Source: Mauremys mutica
Taxonomy: Eukaryota > Chordata > Testudines > Geoemydidae
Assembly (NCBI RefSeq): GCF_020497125.1
Contig: NC_059077.1
Coordinates: 30,207,340 to 30,271,339, forward strand
Direction: 5' to 3'
Length of the DNA stretch: 64,000 nucleotides
Shown piece by piece: positions 60,901 through 63,874 of this stretch; positions within the stretch are counted from its first letter, which is position 1, and every line of letters starts with the position of its first letter. Below the pieces are notes generated by a model. The model saw only the letters and a program-made list of their open reading frames with translations, made no database searches and was not told the origin of the DNA. Both the position numbers and the translations under genes were made by a program.

Positions 60901-63874
60901 ACTCAGGTGATATTTATAAATCACTCTAAAGAGGGGGAAATTTAAAGGGATATTTTAATTTGCTGATTTTTTTTACCTACTTCATTGTTTTAATCATTGT
61001 AGTAATTTTGGCTATTTCTATCTTAGGCCAGCATTTGCAAAAACAGGAGCTCCTGTATGCAAAAACTAAGCTCCTAAATTCCCATTTATGGTCTTAAATA
61101 CATGCCCTGATTTTCAAGGGTGCTGAGCAGCCAGGACCTCCCACTGAAGTCATTGGCAACTGGCATCCATTACTTTGGAAAGGAGCCTAAATGTTGGCTT
61201 AAGAGCCTGCTTTTACACTTCTGTTTTTAAAGATCTTGGCCACAGCATGCAAATATATTTATATGCAGTATGCATACACTGTGTACTTCAATGTGTGTGC
61301 ATAGGCATATAGGACCTAATCCAGAAAAAGCATTTAAGTGTGTGCTTAACTTCAATCTGAAGCGTACTCCCATTCAAGTCAATAGGACTACTCATATGCT
61401 TAAAGTTAGATACATGCTAAGGTGCACTGCTGGATTGGAGCCATGTAGGAATAAAGGACAGGATATAGTAGCATAAAGGACCATCTTTTTGTTCTGTGTT
61501 TGTACAGCGCCTGGCACAGTCGGATCCTGGTCCATGACTAAGGTCCTTGATGCTATTGTAACATAAATAAGAATAAAGGTGTTAAACGTCATGGAGTTAG
61601 GAGAGTGGCATGATTTCCATGTGGCAAATGTTATGTAGATCACTCACTTCAAAATAAAATAGCATTTAATATAATAAAAAGTAAGTAAAATATTGAAGAT
61701 GAAATATTAAATTAAAATCTTTTATGGACTCATTCTAATTCTTTTTCCAGTAGCACACCACAAGCAGCAAAGCTCGATTAACTTTAAACTGAAGTCCGTC
61801 CCTTTTCAGCAAAATGCTTAAGCACATACTTAAACTGAATTCAGTGGAATTTAAGCTCATGTGTAACTGCTGTTGCACCTGCTTAAAGGTACTTTGGCTA
61901 TTTTAAAGGCATTGGAACTGTTGTGCAAATGTGTGGCTCTTGGGACTGAGTCAGACTGGTGGTAGCATGTGATGCGAGAGAGAACAAGAATTTTAGGATG
62001 CTTTGCAGAGGAATCTGACCCCACTCTAATATCTGCTTTCACTCTCCATGTATATCTTATACTTACAATGCTTTACACACCAGTAAACTGAAGTAATTTT
62101 AATGTCTTTAGGGATGAATAAGAAGCAGCAGAAGGTGTCAGCTAAGGATGAACCTGCTTCAAGCAGTAAAGGCAGTAATGCATTACAGGTACAGTAGTGT
62201 ATCAAACGGTATCCGGAAGGCACATTGGGTTTTGTAGCTGGGAAGGAATTAATATTCCTTCTTTGGAAAGTCGAAAATTCTCTTTTATTGTACACAATCA
62301 GCAGTATCCAAAGACATTGTAATGATCAAATATAACCCAACCGCTGGTGGTAACAATTTACAGATTATACTGCAGCAAATGTGGATTTCCTTTCATAGGC
62401 AGAACTATTTGAAAAGAAAATAGGGAAGAAATGCCGATTGAATCTTTAATTCAGTATCACTCCTGGCAAACCTCTGCCTGTGAACTCTGGAGTCTTTACT
62501 AAATTAGTGTGCAGTATGGATCTAGAATGGGTAATGCTATAAAATTAGTTTGTAACCCTCTAGAGTTCCACTCATAGCACGCTACAGATTTTCTTTGTGA
62601 TAGTTGCTAAACTCTAAGCTGGTAAATTTCTGCTTAATCAAAGGTAAACTCATAGCAATTATTTATAGATGGGCATTGGGCTTACAGATGGTTAAATCCT
62701 TAGGAGGAAATTCTACACCCATTTCCCTGAACAAGTATATGCATACTGGCATGGTTCCTCACTACAGGAGGGACATGCTGTGGGGAAGCCATTCAGAGGA
62801 ATTCTGTAACCTCTGTAAGTCATGTCACCATACTCCATAGCAGCTCAGAGACCAAAGGCGTAAAGTAGCAGGGTTTGGCCAAAGAGACCATGACTACATT
62901 TATCCACTAGCCCAGCCGTTCTCAAACTGTAGGTCAGGACCCAAAAGCGGGTCGGGACCCCCTTTGAATGGGGTCGCTAGGGCTGGCTTAGTCTTGCTGG
63001 GGCCCACGGCTGAAGCCCGAGCCCCACTGCCCAGGGCCGAAGCCAAAGCCAGAGGGCTTCAGTCATGGGCGGCAGGGCTCAGGTTGCAGACCCTCTGCCC
63101 AGAGCGGTGAGGCTCGAACTTTTCCCCCGCACCACCACCACTCGGAGCAGTGGGGCTCGGTGGGCTCAGGCTTCTGTCCCCCATCCTGGGCTTGTGAAGT
63201 AATTTTTGTTGTCGGAAGAGGGTCATGATGCAATGAAGTTTGAGAACCCCTGCACTAGCTAAACTCCCATGTAGAGCAATACATGCTACTATAGCCAATG
63301 TGCTACAGAGCCCTTGTACTATTGTGCTGTACCTAGCTGTTATGTGATGAAAGAGGATTCCATCCCATTGATACCAATGAGGAGAGAGGTTATGGCAGAT
63401 ATAGATACTCATACAGCTCATGAACTGGAGTGATGGCTACAGTGGTTCTCTGTGCCCTGCACCCAGCCAGATTGGGAGGATTCTGGTCTCCTCATGTAGG
63501 TTTCTTGTGAAAACCCCAGGGCAACCGGATTTGACTATCATTTTACTACTTTTATTAGCTTGTTTCTCATTGATGATGTGATTCTCCACCAATATTATCC
63601 AGCCCTTAAATTGCTAATGAAGTGGCTCCTTTGCTATTGGATAAAGTAGTTTAAATCACCACTATTGCATTTTTAACCCAATAATGCAAATGTGTCCAGC
63701 GAGACTATGTCAGTAAATAAACTATTTAAAACAATACTGTTGCTACAGTTTTACCCGTGTTTCCTTTTACTATTTTAATTATTTTTCCACATTTTATCCC
63801 TCAGTCACAGAAAAAAGGACAGCAATCCCAATTTTTGCAAAGCCGTAATTTAAAATGCATAGCCTTATGTGAAG
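5709..63874 (+). CDS. PARP8: PARP8, mono-ADP-ribosyltransferase, partial gene (18 exons in window)
   Basis: Eighteen exons join in one frame without a stop and give about 653 codons of a protein I recognise as PARP8, from my memory of the vertebrate protein (about 850 residues). PARP6 and PARP8 form a pair that transfers single ADP-ribose units from NAD+ to protein side chains. In order the window encodes an acidic N-terminal part (GAIDDVDIDLHIDVSFLD), a basic serine-rich segment with repeated HKLL-x-R motifs (26145-26709), a Cys pair region (CVVC, then CERELC), a conserved linker, and the start of the catalytic domain with FAFHGS and GIYLSP. All introns have GT/AG ends. The N-terminus lies upstream and the last part of the catalytic domain lies downstream, so the gene is partial at both ends. 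PARP6 is the alternative; the long serine-rich exon and close wording favour PARP8. Confidence 0.95.
5987..6593. mobile_element. hAT-type element, 607 bp, TAAGG terminus
   Basis: The octamer gtcataac lies on both sides (5979-5986 and 6594-6601), a perfect 8-bp target duplication. The left end taaggttacgattt faces the right end aaagcccta. Subterminal sequence holds repeated forms of gtcacgg and gtgacc. The middle (6180-6480) is GC-rich with iterated ctggctccag...cagcag motifs and has open frames that are not genes. It shares its ends and its aaagtca(t/c)ggacagg subterminal region with 23742-24252. Confidence 0.8.
6913..6943. repeat. AAT microsatellite
   Basis: About ten uninterrupted AAT units followed by two AAAT units. 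Confidence 0.9.
7755..8020. mobile_element. Harbinger-type MITE, about 266 bp
   Basis: It begins gggcatgtctacacagctgc and ends gctgctgtgtagacatcccc, a terminal inverted repeat of about 18 bp. Internally, ctagctctgctccagctagc and its near-complement recur, so the element can fold on itself. The flanks (gaa, ctg) do not form a clear 3-bp duplication. Confidence 0.7.
10250..10543. mobile_element. hAT-type MITE, 294 bp, perfect TSD
   Basis: The octamer ctctaaac occurs immediately before (10242-10249) and after (10544-10551). The ends are cagggccgcccagagg and actcttggcggccctg. The interior is GC-rich with repeated cttcggcgg, gccgccgaa and cccgg motifs on both strands, so it folds into a strong hairpin. 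Confidence 0.85.
12593..12653 (+). CDS. PARP8: PARP8 exon (window exon 2)
   Basis: Sixty-one bases between acceptor ctttactttcag and donor gtaagt. The first base completes Arg from the previous exon; then the frame reads EYGAIDDVDIDLHIDVSFLD and ends in phase 0. The stretch is strongly acidic and lies in the N-terminal region before the basic serine-rich part. Confidence 0.93.
12890..12960 (+). repeat. CR1 LINE 3' tail fragment
   Basis: The run catgatcacaatggtccctt followed by ctggctttggaacatatgaa is the inverted form of the common sauropsid CR1 tail (cf. ggccagaagggaccattatgat). It ends in the typical atgaatttatgaa repeat-like tail. Confidence 0.6.
13164..14467 (+). mobile_element. DIRS-type retroelement, internally deleted
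   Basis: The left end ttcttcttcgagtgcgatcc, continuing gggtgctccacttcaggtg, is mirrored by the right end at 14419-14467 (cacctgaagtggagcaccc, then atgaagagaag). This gives inverted terminal repeats of about 50 bp, which is a DIRS feature. Between them lie two Gag-like pieces. No reverse transcriptase or tyrosine recombinase is visible, so it is a short derivative. Confidence 0.6.
13520..14135 (+). pseudogene. DIRS Gag-like pseudogene fragments
   Basis: Around 13520-13690 the + strand encodes a zinc-knuckle-like segment (CLGEAHIPQKCIHCSN in broken frame) followed by RAQRNRDLRLKNILMEKSLQ. This parallels the Gag at 48901, which reads TRKDRDSRLKQLLMEASLQ. Around 14015-14130 it encodes ESLDIADTAARTTATAVEVM and SWLQSSGIP, which I recognise as a DIRS Gag C-terminal motif. 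Frameshifts and stops separate the pieces. They are not functional. Confidence 0.55.
14467..14788. mobile_element. DIRS-derived fold-back unit, 322 bp
   Basis: The left arm gattactcacctggtgcagt (continuing to about 14532) is the inverse of the right arm ending at 14788 (cagttactgcacaaggtgag then taacc). Both arms also hold the gtgctccact motif of the neighbouring DIRS unit. The arms are about 65-70 bp. The unit starts where the preceding DIRS right terminus ends. It has no coding sequence. Confidence 0.6.
15274..15364 (+). CDS. PARP8: PARP8 exon (window exon 3)
   Basis: Ninety-one bases between acceptor ggaatcag and donor gttagt. The frame starts in phase 0 with EEIAVAWDVIRTEP and continues IIVRLHCSLTQYLNGP. 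One base is left over and forms Val with the next exon. Confidence 0.93.
15563..15741. mobile_element. Probable Harbinger-type MITE, degraded
   Basis: The left end gggcatgtctacactgccct matches the family terminus and follows TAA. A possible right end is gttcatgccc, followed by ATA. The interior (gtgtggacactgtgg) resembles other members. The right limit is uncertain. Confidence 0.4.
17435..17572 (+). pseudogene. Myb/SANT-like DNA-binding domain remnant
   Basis: The frame reads KRAPAWTVREILNLIAVWGD, then KSVLSELRYRRRNAKAFEKI and SRL before two stops. The pattern AW(T/S)xxE(I/V)LxLIAVWG ... ELR..RRN...(F/Y)EKI is that of the Myb/SANT-like domain found in proteins of PIF/Harbinger elements and in turtle predicted proteins of that origin. 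Downstream, similarity continues faintly in other frames (KGYDR-like, KAKESNGHS), so the rest is frameshifted. Confidence 0.65.
18584..18710. repeat. 47-bp direct repeats inside the Harbinger-like element
   Basis: The motif cagac(a/g)gtacaaaaggat, followed by tgataaccgtcatc, starts at 18584, 18631 and 18678, a period of 47 bp; the third copy is degraded. Looser copies start at 17955 and 18078. The spacer aatttccaattg is shared between the last two intervals. Confidence 0.75.
21146..21212 (+). CDS. PARP8: PARP8 exon (window exon 4)
   Basis: Sixty-seven bases after acceptor ttctgcag, ending at donor gtaagt. With the carried base it reads VPTVDVFQISTKERFGLGHQ and then LKK. Two bases (aa) carry over to the next exon and complete Lys. 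This is the end of the conserved N-terminal block that precedes the Lys/Ser-rich region. Confidence 0.93.
21503..21545 (-). repeat. CR1 tail fragment, left part
   Basis: The run gaatcataaaattgtaggac then tggaagggatctcggaagg is the reversed CR1 3' tail found across sauropsids. It is interrupted at 21554 by a hAT MITE and resumes after 21893. Confidence 0.7.
21554..21885. mobile_element. Palindromic hAT MITE, 332 bp, inserted in CR1
   Basis: The ends are cagtggttctcaaagcc and ggctttgagaaccactg, a perfect 17-bp inverted repeat. The flanking octamers are atctagtg (21546-21553) and atgtagtg (21886-21893). The arms pair along almost their whole length (ccaatgggggctgc on the left, gcagcccccattgg on the right). 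This is a fold-back MITE. Confidence 0.9.
21894..21960 (-). repeat. CR1 tail fragment, right part
   Basis: The run tagtcccctgcactcatggc continues the CR1 tail that starts at 21503 (usually tctagtccaaccccctgc), showing that the MITE split one element. Confidence 0.55.
21955..22010. repeat. MIR-like tail fragment
   Basis: The run ctctatgaggcaggcaacct, then ataatgcctagcacaatggg, resembles the ancient SINE tail seen at 61485. The fragment is short, so the call is weak. Confidence 0.4.
22241..22527. mobile_element. Harbinger-type MITE, 287 bp
   Basis: It begins gggtacatctacacagcaaa and ends gctgtgtagatgtaccc, a near-perfect inverted terminus. TAA precedes it and TCA follows. Inside, ggtcaactgacttagctc and gcataagtcagttgacctg are inverted copies, so the whole element folds back. 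Confidence 0.85.
23268..23393 (+). CDS. PARP8: PARP8 exon (window exon 5)
   Basis: One hundred and twenty-six bases between acceptor tttacag and donor gtaata. It completes Lys and reads IMQTFVTQQWKNSKEKSN, followed by a Lys-rich stretch ending in SPLHIFSTLRR. It opens the basic, probably disordered central region. The final ag joins the g of the next exon to give Arg. Confidence 0.92.
23742..24252. mobile_element. hAT-type element, 511 bp, TAAGG terminus
   Basis: The left end taaggctaaaattttgtca faces the right end tgacataaatgtagcctta. The flanking octamers gccatagt (23734-23741) and gccatatt (24253-24260) differ at one base. It shares the subterminal aaagtcacggacatgtcac region with the element at 5987. 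A run of acac and C-rich sequence lies inside (24000-24020). Confidence 0.8.
24355..24438. repeat. Short palindromic element, GGCCTGATTTTCA family
   Basis: The left arm gggcctgattttcagaggtg is answered by gctcagcacttctgaaaatc on the right. The element is about 84 bp and forms one hairpin. Related copies lie at 25815 and 46439. Confidence 0.6.
24902..24932. repeat. CT microsatellite
   Basis: About fifteen CT units, preceded by a short run of CA units. Confidence 0.95.
25815..25907. repeat. Short palindromic element, ATGATTTTCA family
   Basis: The left arm gccatgattttcaaaaatag pairs with the right arm cctatttttttaaaatcatg then gc. Inner segments atgcctaagtaag and cttaggagcctaa also pair in part. 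Confidence 0.6.
26145..26709 (+). CDS. PARP8: PARP8 large serine-rich exon (window exon 6)
   Basis: This is the longest exon seen, 565 bases and about 188 residues, opening after acceptor tttttaag with SPSYPPPGCGKNKSK. It holds six spaced copies of a short motif: THKLLRRTCSS, SHRTFGRSLSS, SHKLLNRSCSA, PQKLLSRSCSG, PHKLLSRSYSS and NHKLLSKAYSS. It ends with a serine run (TPSSSSSPL then QAA). The composition suggests a disordered, phosphorylatable segment. The reading frame stays open about 100 bases upstream of the acceptor, so an ATG at 26047 is chance. The 3' end is set by phase: only a break after 26709, at the weak donor gtgcgt, joins the next exon in frame. Confidence 0.9.
26710..28806 (+). 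other. PARP8 intron
   Basis: Contains a MIR-like SINE (27470-27620). The other stretches, 26710-27460 and 27630-28800, hold nothing I recognise. The first part is relatively C-rich on the minus strand (27000-27350). Confidence 0.8.
27470..27620 (+). repeat. MIR-like SINE
   Basis: The sequence reads gggagctggactcaagagat, then ctgggttctagtcacaactt, then gtatctcagtttccccacct. This is the order of the MIR core: tRNA-derived part, CORE, then tail. It is diverged, as expected of an ancient SINE. Confidence 0.65.
28807..28860 (+). CDS. PARP8: PARP8 exon (window exon 7)
   Basis: A 54-base phase-0 exon between acceptor cttacag and donor gtagga that reads LNYGAKCIPIRDNGFLVQ. It links the serine-rich region to the folded C-terminal half. 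Its first residues differ from the human protein as I remember it, while GAKCIP and FLVQ are conserved. Confidence 0.92.
28964..29059 (+). CDS. PARP8: PARP8 exon (window exon 8), CxxC motif
   Basis: Ninety-six bases in phase 0 between acceptor gttctcag and donor gtaagt. It reads TVEFAEQRIPVLNEYCVVCD then EPHVFQNGPMLR. The CVVC pair, with CERELC in the next exon, gives a C-x2-C ... C-x4-C arrangement that could bind a metal. That is inference from spacing only. Confidence 0.93.
29220..29504 (+). pseudogene. Gypsy protease-like fragment
   Basis: The frame from 29202 reads CPAIPVQIEVQENTRETAGV then PKLAYLLLTGQDFLGF. V-x-I-E-V ... L-L-x-G-x-D is typical of the strands around the flap and the C-terminal part of retropepsins in Gmr1-like Gypsy elements. 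The catalytic D-S/T-G is not seen, so only the C-terminal part remains. The frame stops at 29504. Confidence 0.5.
29560..30200 (+). pseudogene. Gypsy integrase fragment
   Basis: The + strand encodes SVYHSQTDGLMERFNRMLKS at about 29650-29710, the integrase motif YHPQTDGLVERFN, preceded by LMKNLCVMLHIRAV. Further on, in another frame, come QMGDWVMVLVPSAESKLLAR and WQGPYQVIEAVGEADYKI, the C-terminal integrase region. Several stops and a frameshift are present. Confidence 0.7.
30290..30610 (+). pseudogene. Gypsy reverse transcriptase N-terminal fragment
   Basis: The frame reads MDPGVKVKVKPYRIPEAKRE (30385 onward), then MLEQGVIEESHSQWSSPVIL and PDSTMRFCNDF before a stop at 30571. PYRIPEA, GVIEESHSxWSSP and RFCNDF are the first conserved blocks of Ty3/gypsy RT. 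The catalytic YxDD box is absent because the element is cut off shortly after. Confidence 0.85.
30656..30981. mobile_element. Tigger-like (pogo/mariner) MITE
   Basis: The left end cagtagaacccctattttat is mirrored on the right by ataaaatcaaggttctactc, followed by ta. TA dinucleotides flank the ends. The interior repeats the motif gttcataaaat. The terminus resembles Tigger-type elements; I saw no transposase. Confidence 0.6.
31003..31100 (-). repeat. CR1 LINE tail fragment
   Basis: The run tttcataaactttaaggcta then gaagggaccattagatatct, followed by agtctgacctcctg, is the reversed CR1 3' tail typical of turtles. Confidence 0.7.
31279..31445. mobile_element. Penelope-like fold-back A, 167 bp
   Basis: A 14-bp target duplication, cttaaacacttaag, lies at 31265-31278 and 31446-31459. 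Inside, the left arm is the inverse of the right arm: agagtcctgtggcacc and ttatagactaacag on the left, ctgttagtctataag and ggtgccacaggactct on the right. The right end continues gactaacatggctacccctc. Inverted terminal units of this kind are known in Penelope-like elements. The family name is inference. Confidence 0.7.
31322..31364 (-). ncRNA. Hammerhead-ribozyme-like motif, fold-back A
   Basis: On the - strand the order is CCGACGA, a hairpin (gtgggtattcacccac), GAAA, then gc-tcat-gc. This is the order of a hammerhead core with a very short stem III. U at position 4 is C, and one extra A stands before stem II, so activity is doubtful. Confidence 0.4.
33872..33910. repeat. CA microsatellite
   Basis: Nineteen or so uninterrupted CA units. 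Confidence 0.95.
37892..37936 (-). ncRNA. Hammerhead-ribozyme-like motif, fold-back B left arm
   Basis: On the - strand: CCGACGA, stem II gtgagtattcacccac with one mismatch, GAAA, then gc-tcat-gc-tcc. It has the same U4-to-C change and extra A as the other copies. Confidence 0.4.
37966..38008 (+). ncRNA. Hammerhead-ribozyme-like motif, fold-back B right arm
   Basis: On the + strand: CCGATGA, stem II gtggatattcacccac, GAAA, then gc-tcat-gc-tcc. It faces the - strand copy at 37892-37936. Apart from C for U at position 4 and one extra A it has the elements of a minimal hammerhead. Confidence 0.45.
39118..39215 (-). repeat. MIR/CORE-SINE-like fragment
   Basis: The run tttacagaggcacagaaaaa then gaagtgacttgtccaagttc and tggcagagccaggagttaag is the reversed order of the common amniote SINE (protein-like motifs absent). 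It abuts a CR1 tail. Confidence 0.6.
39216..39500 (-). repeat. CR1 LINE 3' region
   Basis: The run cacaggaacataggaattgc then ccgaccagatcagactccat, and later cagtgagttacacagtctaa, ttccttttatcagtttttaa and taatgtccccttgtccttg, matches the reversed CR1 3' region known from turtles. Confidence 0.75.
39557..39670. repeat. Perfect 60-bp-period tandem duplication
   Basis: The segment ttgcagttaatgagaattgc ... ggccatttaa occurs at 39557-39610 and again, identically, at 39617-39670. The period is 60 bp. The junction repeats tgagaattgc. Confidence 0.95.
41294..41465. mobile_element. hAT MITE, 172 bp
   Basis: The ends cagaggttcccaaact and cgtttgagaaccactg are inverted. The flanking octamers are gtctaggc (41286-41293) and gtctagac (41466-41473), with one difference. 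It is non-coding. Confidence 0.85.
41620..41840 (-). repeat. MIR/CORE-SINE-like fragment
   Basis: The order gaccacattgtgccaggcac, tgtacaaaaaccgaatgaa, agctcttgcccggagacact and tacaatccaaatataagac follows the ancient SINE seen at 4970. Family assignment is by recall. Confidence 0.5.
44215..44416. repeat. Palindromic element, about 200 bp
   Basis: The left arm aagctggggtgtaaatgtac (continuing gctcttgcctgctgctc) is the inverse of the right arm gcgagcaacaggctagagc ... attcataccccagctt. The arms are about 55 bp with several mismatches. It resembles a decayed fold-back MITE, possibly Harbinger-type. No TSD could be set. Confidence 0.6.
45232..45324 (+). CDS. PARP8: PARP8 exon (window exon 9), second Cys pair
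   Basis: Ninety-three bases in phase 0 between acceptor ctccttag and donor gtacag. It reads PTVCERELCVFAFQTLGVMN then EAADEIATGAQ. It follows the previous exon only after a 16-kb intron that is packed with mobile elements. Confidence 0.93.
45511..45813. mobile_element. Harbinger-type MITE, 303 bp, TAA target duplication
   Basis: It begins gggtatgtctacactacctg and ends ccagtgtagaccaggcc. TAA lies at 45508-45510 and at 45814-45816, the PIF/Harbinger target pattern. Inside are short inverted pairs such as atcgatttatcg with cgataaatcg. Confidence 0.9.
46439..46526. repeat. Short palindromic element, GGCCTGATTTTCA family
   Basis: The left arm ggcctgattttcaaaaatgt is answered by agcacttttgaaaataaggc then c on the right. 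It is 88 bp long and forms one hairpin. Confidence 0.65.
47286..47525. mobile_element. Harbinger-type MITE, 240 bp, TTA target duplication
   Basis: It begins ggatatgtctacatattgag and ends ctcaaagtgtagacataccc. TTA lies at 47283-47285 and 47526-47528. The interior has the gctgtggcagcatgg motif shared with the element at 7755. Confidence 0.9.
47678..47720 (-). ncRNA. Hammerhead-ribozyme-like motif, fold-back C left arm
   Basis: On the - strand: CCGAAGA, stem II gtgagctttagctcac (six pairs), GAAA, then gc-tcat-gc-ta. It mirrors the + strand copy at 47765-47806. Confidence 0.4.
47765..47806 (+). ncRNA. Hammerhead-ribozyme-like motif, fold-back C right arm
   Basis: On the + strand: CCGAAGA, stem II gtgagctttagctcac, GAAA, then gc-tcat-gc-ta. 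The stems are intact. Position 4 is C instead of U and an extra A precedes stem II. Confidence 0.45.
48901..50508 (+). pseudogene. DIRS-type Gag, nearly intact, one amber codon
   Basis: The frame starts MPKAPGFKPCAACQRPMPVG, has one TAG at 49111-49113 and continues open to the rearrangement near 50508, about 535 codons. The N-terminus has a Cys/His pattern (CAAC, SCLRCLGEAH, KCAIC) that could bind zinc. Residues about 220-333 (nt 49561-49900) are an Arg/Ser repeat domain. The C-terminal part (RAFQDLLRRVAASMN, ALPFVRTIQKNATTLWQTP) matches my memory of DIRS Gag. The inverted copy has CCG where this frame has TAG. It is not a host gene. Confidence 0.75.
50533..50961 (-). pseudogene. Inverted copy of DIRS Gag N-terminal part
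   Basis: The - strand frame starts MPKAPGFKPCAACQRPMPVG and runs collinear with 48901-49331, through AAAVRKAGPEP. Over about 140 codons I see only R-to-H and R-to-C changes and a Pro in place of the amber codon. It then joins out of order to the equivalent of 50236-50260 (EPVVQG) and ends at the rearrangement. Confidence 0.85.
52080..52205 (+). CDS. PARP8: PARP8 exon (window exon 10)
   Basis: One hundred and twenty-six bases, exactly 42 codons, between acceptor tatttttag and donor gtaagt. It reads VVDLLVSMCRSALESPRKVV then IFEPYPSVVDPNDPQMLAFNPR. This is part of the conserved region ahead of the catalytic domain. Confidence 0.93.
52206..53511 (+). other. PARP8 intron
   Basis: Contains one Penelope-like fold-back with a perfect target duplication (52680-52834). 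The rest is AT-rich with no recognisable feature. Confidence 0.85.
52680..52834. mobile_element. Penelope-like fold-back D, 155 bp
   Basis: A perfect 13-bp target duplication, ctaacaaagtaaa, lies at 52667-52679 and 52835-52847. The left arm aaacaacaaggagtccttgt (then ggcacc ... agactaacaaatgtattt) is the inverse of the right arm aaataaatttgttagtctct ... ctcctcgttgttttta. The right end continues cagactaacacggctaccac. The two arms meet at about 52745, and the ribozyme-like core has been lost on both sides. Confidence 0.8.
53512..53577 (+). CDS. PARP8: PARP8 exon (window exon 11)
   Basis: Sixty-six bases, 22 codons, between acceptor cattacatcag and donor gtaagt. It reads KKNYDRVMKALDSITSIREM and TQ. 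The phase is 0 at both ends. Confidence 0.92.
53578..54849 (+). other. PARP8 intron
   Basis: About 1.27 kb of AT-rich intron. I see no gene, microsatellite or element that I can support. Confidence 0.8.
54850..54917 (+). CDS. PARP8: PARP8 exon (window exon 12)
   Basis: Sixty-eight bases between acceptor gttttctag and donor gtatag, reading APYLEIKKQMDKQDPLAHPL then LQ and the first two bases of a Trp codon, which the next exon completes. Confidence 0.92.
54918..55275 (+). other. PARP8 intron
   Basis: A 358-base intron with no recognisable feature beyond its splice sites. Confidence 0.85.
55276..55324 (+). CDS. PARP8: PARP8 exon (window exon 13)
   Basis: A 49-base exon after acceptor ttatttcag, ending at donor gtaagt. 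It completes Trp and reads VISSNRSHIVKLPVNR, ending in phase 0. The short length and exact phase fit between its neighbours make this a secure call. Confidence 0.92.
56546..56710. mobile_element. Harbinger-type MITE, right part
   Basis: It ends agtgtggacataccc followed by TTA. Its body (gggctgcagcctgaac, gtctacactgcagtg, tatttttagtg) follows the inverted order of the element at 22241. The left end is missing or diverged. Confidence 0.6.
56821..58785 (+). mobile_element. DIRS-type element, second subfamily, truncated
   Basis: The left end tcttcttcgagtgcttgctc matches the other DIRS copies, followed by an untranslated region and a broken Gag. The right DIRS terminus, reverse transcriptase and recombinase are missing, so it is truncated within or just after gag. 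Its divergence from the copy at 48802 suggests an older insertion. Confidence 0.65.
57170..58785 (+). pseudogene. DIRS-type Gag pseudogene
   Basis: Pieces in three frames keep the family order: CTDCNRPMPVSDP, then HVKDKCHICKNFQPRTQRE and TRLRAILMESALRPASEP near 57200-57370; a Pro/Ser/Arg-rich middle; FKKPQALLQRVAKNLSLEV (58440-58500); KIAKTLYLSIPPPKG and KKYFISTKGFKYLYTHPPP up to about 58700; then KEARNKLLNS. Many stops and frameshifts are present. The sequence is degraded and non-functional. Confidence 0.65.
59038..59150 (+). CDS. PARP8: PARP8 exon (window exon 14), start of catalytic domain
   Basis: One hundred and thirteen bases between acceptor tttacag and donor gtaagt. It reads QLKFMHTPHQFLLLSSPPAK then ESNFRAAKNLYGSTFAF and the first two bases (ca) of a His codon. 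That His opens the H-G-S motif that aligns with the NAD-binding His of other PARPs. The exon is the entry to the ADP-ribosyltransferase fold. Confidence 0.93.
59358..59430 (+). CDS. PARP8: PARP8 exon (window exon 15), catalytic HGS motif
   Basis: Seventy-three bases after acceptor ttttttttaag. The first t completes the His codon, giving HGSHIENWHSILRNGLVV then ASNTRLQ. HGS followed by an NWxxILRNGL helix is the classic first motif of the PARP catalytic domain. The donor is gtaaat. A 207-base intron splits the codon of the likely NAD-contacting His. Confidence 0.94.
59431..60836 (+). other. PARP8 intron
   Basis: Contains a 54-bp tandem duplication (60364-60471) and a purine-rich stretch (about 59800-60020). 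No mobile element is evident. Confidence 0.8.
60364..60471. repeat. 54-bp tandem duplication
   Basis: The segment ataacattgatttgttcatg ... cacaaatacatct occurs at 60364-60417 and 60418-60471 with a single g/a difference (ctcagcac against ctcaacac). Confidence 0.95.
60837..60906 (+). CDS. PARP8: PARP8 exon (window exon 16), catalytic GIYLS motif
   Basis: Seventy bases between acceptor gtttttcag and donor gtgata. It reads LHGAMFGIGIYLSPLSSISF then GYS. The G-x-G-I-Y-L-S element carries the second residue (Tyr) of the PARP active-site triad. The third triad position is encoded beyond the window. The exon ends in phase 1. Confidence 0.94.
60907..62111 (+). other. PARP8 intron
   Basis: Contains a MIR-like tail (about 61485-61575). 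The rest is AT-rich with nothing recognisable. Confidence 0.8.
61485..61575 (+). repeat. MIR-like SINE tail
   Basis: The run gttctgtgtttgtacagcgc then ctggcacagtcggatcctgg and tccatgactaaggtccttga is a common sauropsid SINE/LINE tail that I associate with MIR/CORE-SINE sequences. It ends in an A-rich run. Confidence 0.5.
62112..62188 (+). CDS. PARP8: PARP8 exon (window exon 17)
   Basis: Seventy-seven bases after acceptor tgtctttag, ending at donor gtacag. It completes Gly and reads MNKKQQKVSAKDEPASSSKG then SNALQ. This is a hydrophilic Lys/Ser-rich insertion within the catalytic domain. It may be a surface loop. Confidence 0.92.
62189..63804 (+). other. PARP8 intron
   Basis: Contains one hAT MITE with an 8-bp target duplication (62913-63252). 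No other element was seen. Confidence 0.85.
62913..63252. mobile_element. hAT MITE, 340 bp
   Basis: The ends cagccgttctcaaactgtag and gcaatgaagtttgagaaccc then ctg are inverted. The flanking octamers are cactagcc (62905-62912) and cactagct (63253-63260), with one difference. The interior is GC-rich (ggctgaagcccgagccccac) and non-coding. Confidence 0.88.
63805..63874 (+). CDS. PARP8: PARP8 exon (window exon 18), last in window
   Basis: Seventy bases between acceptor ttatccctcag and donor gtaagc. It reads SQKKGQQSQFLQSRNLKCIA then LCE plus one base. NLKCIALCE returns to the core fold after the Lys/Ser loop. Several dozen C-terminal residues with the third active-site position remain to the right of the window. 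Confidence 0.93.
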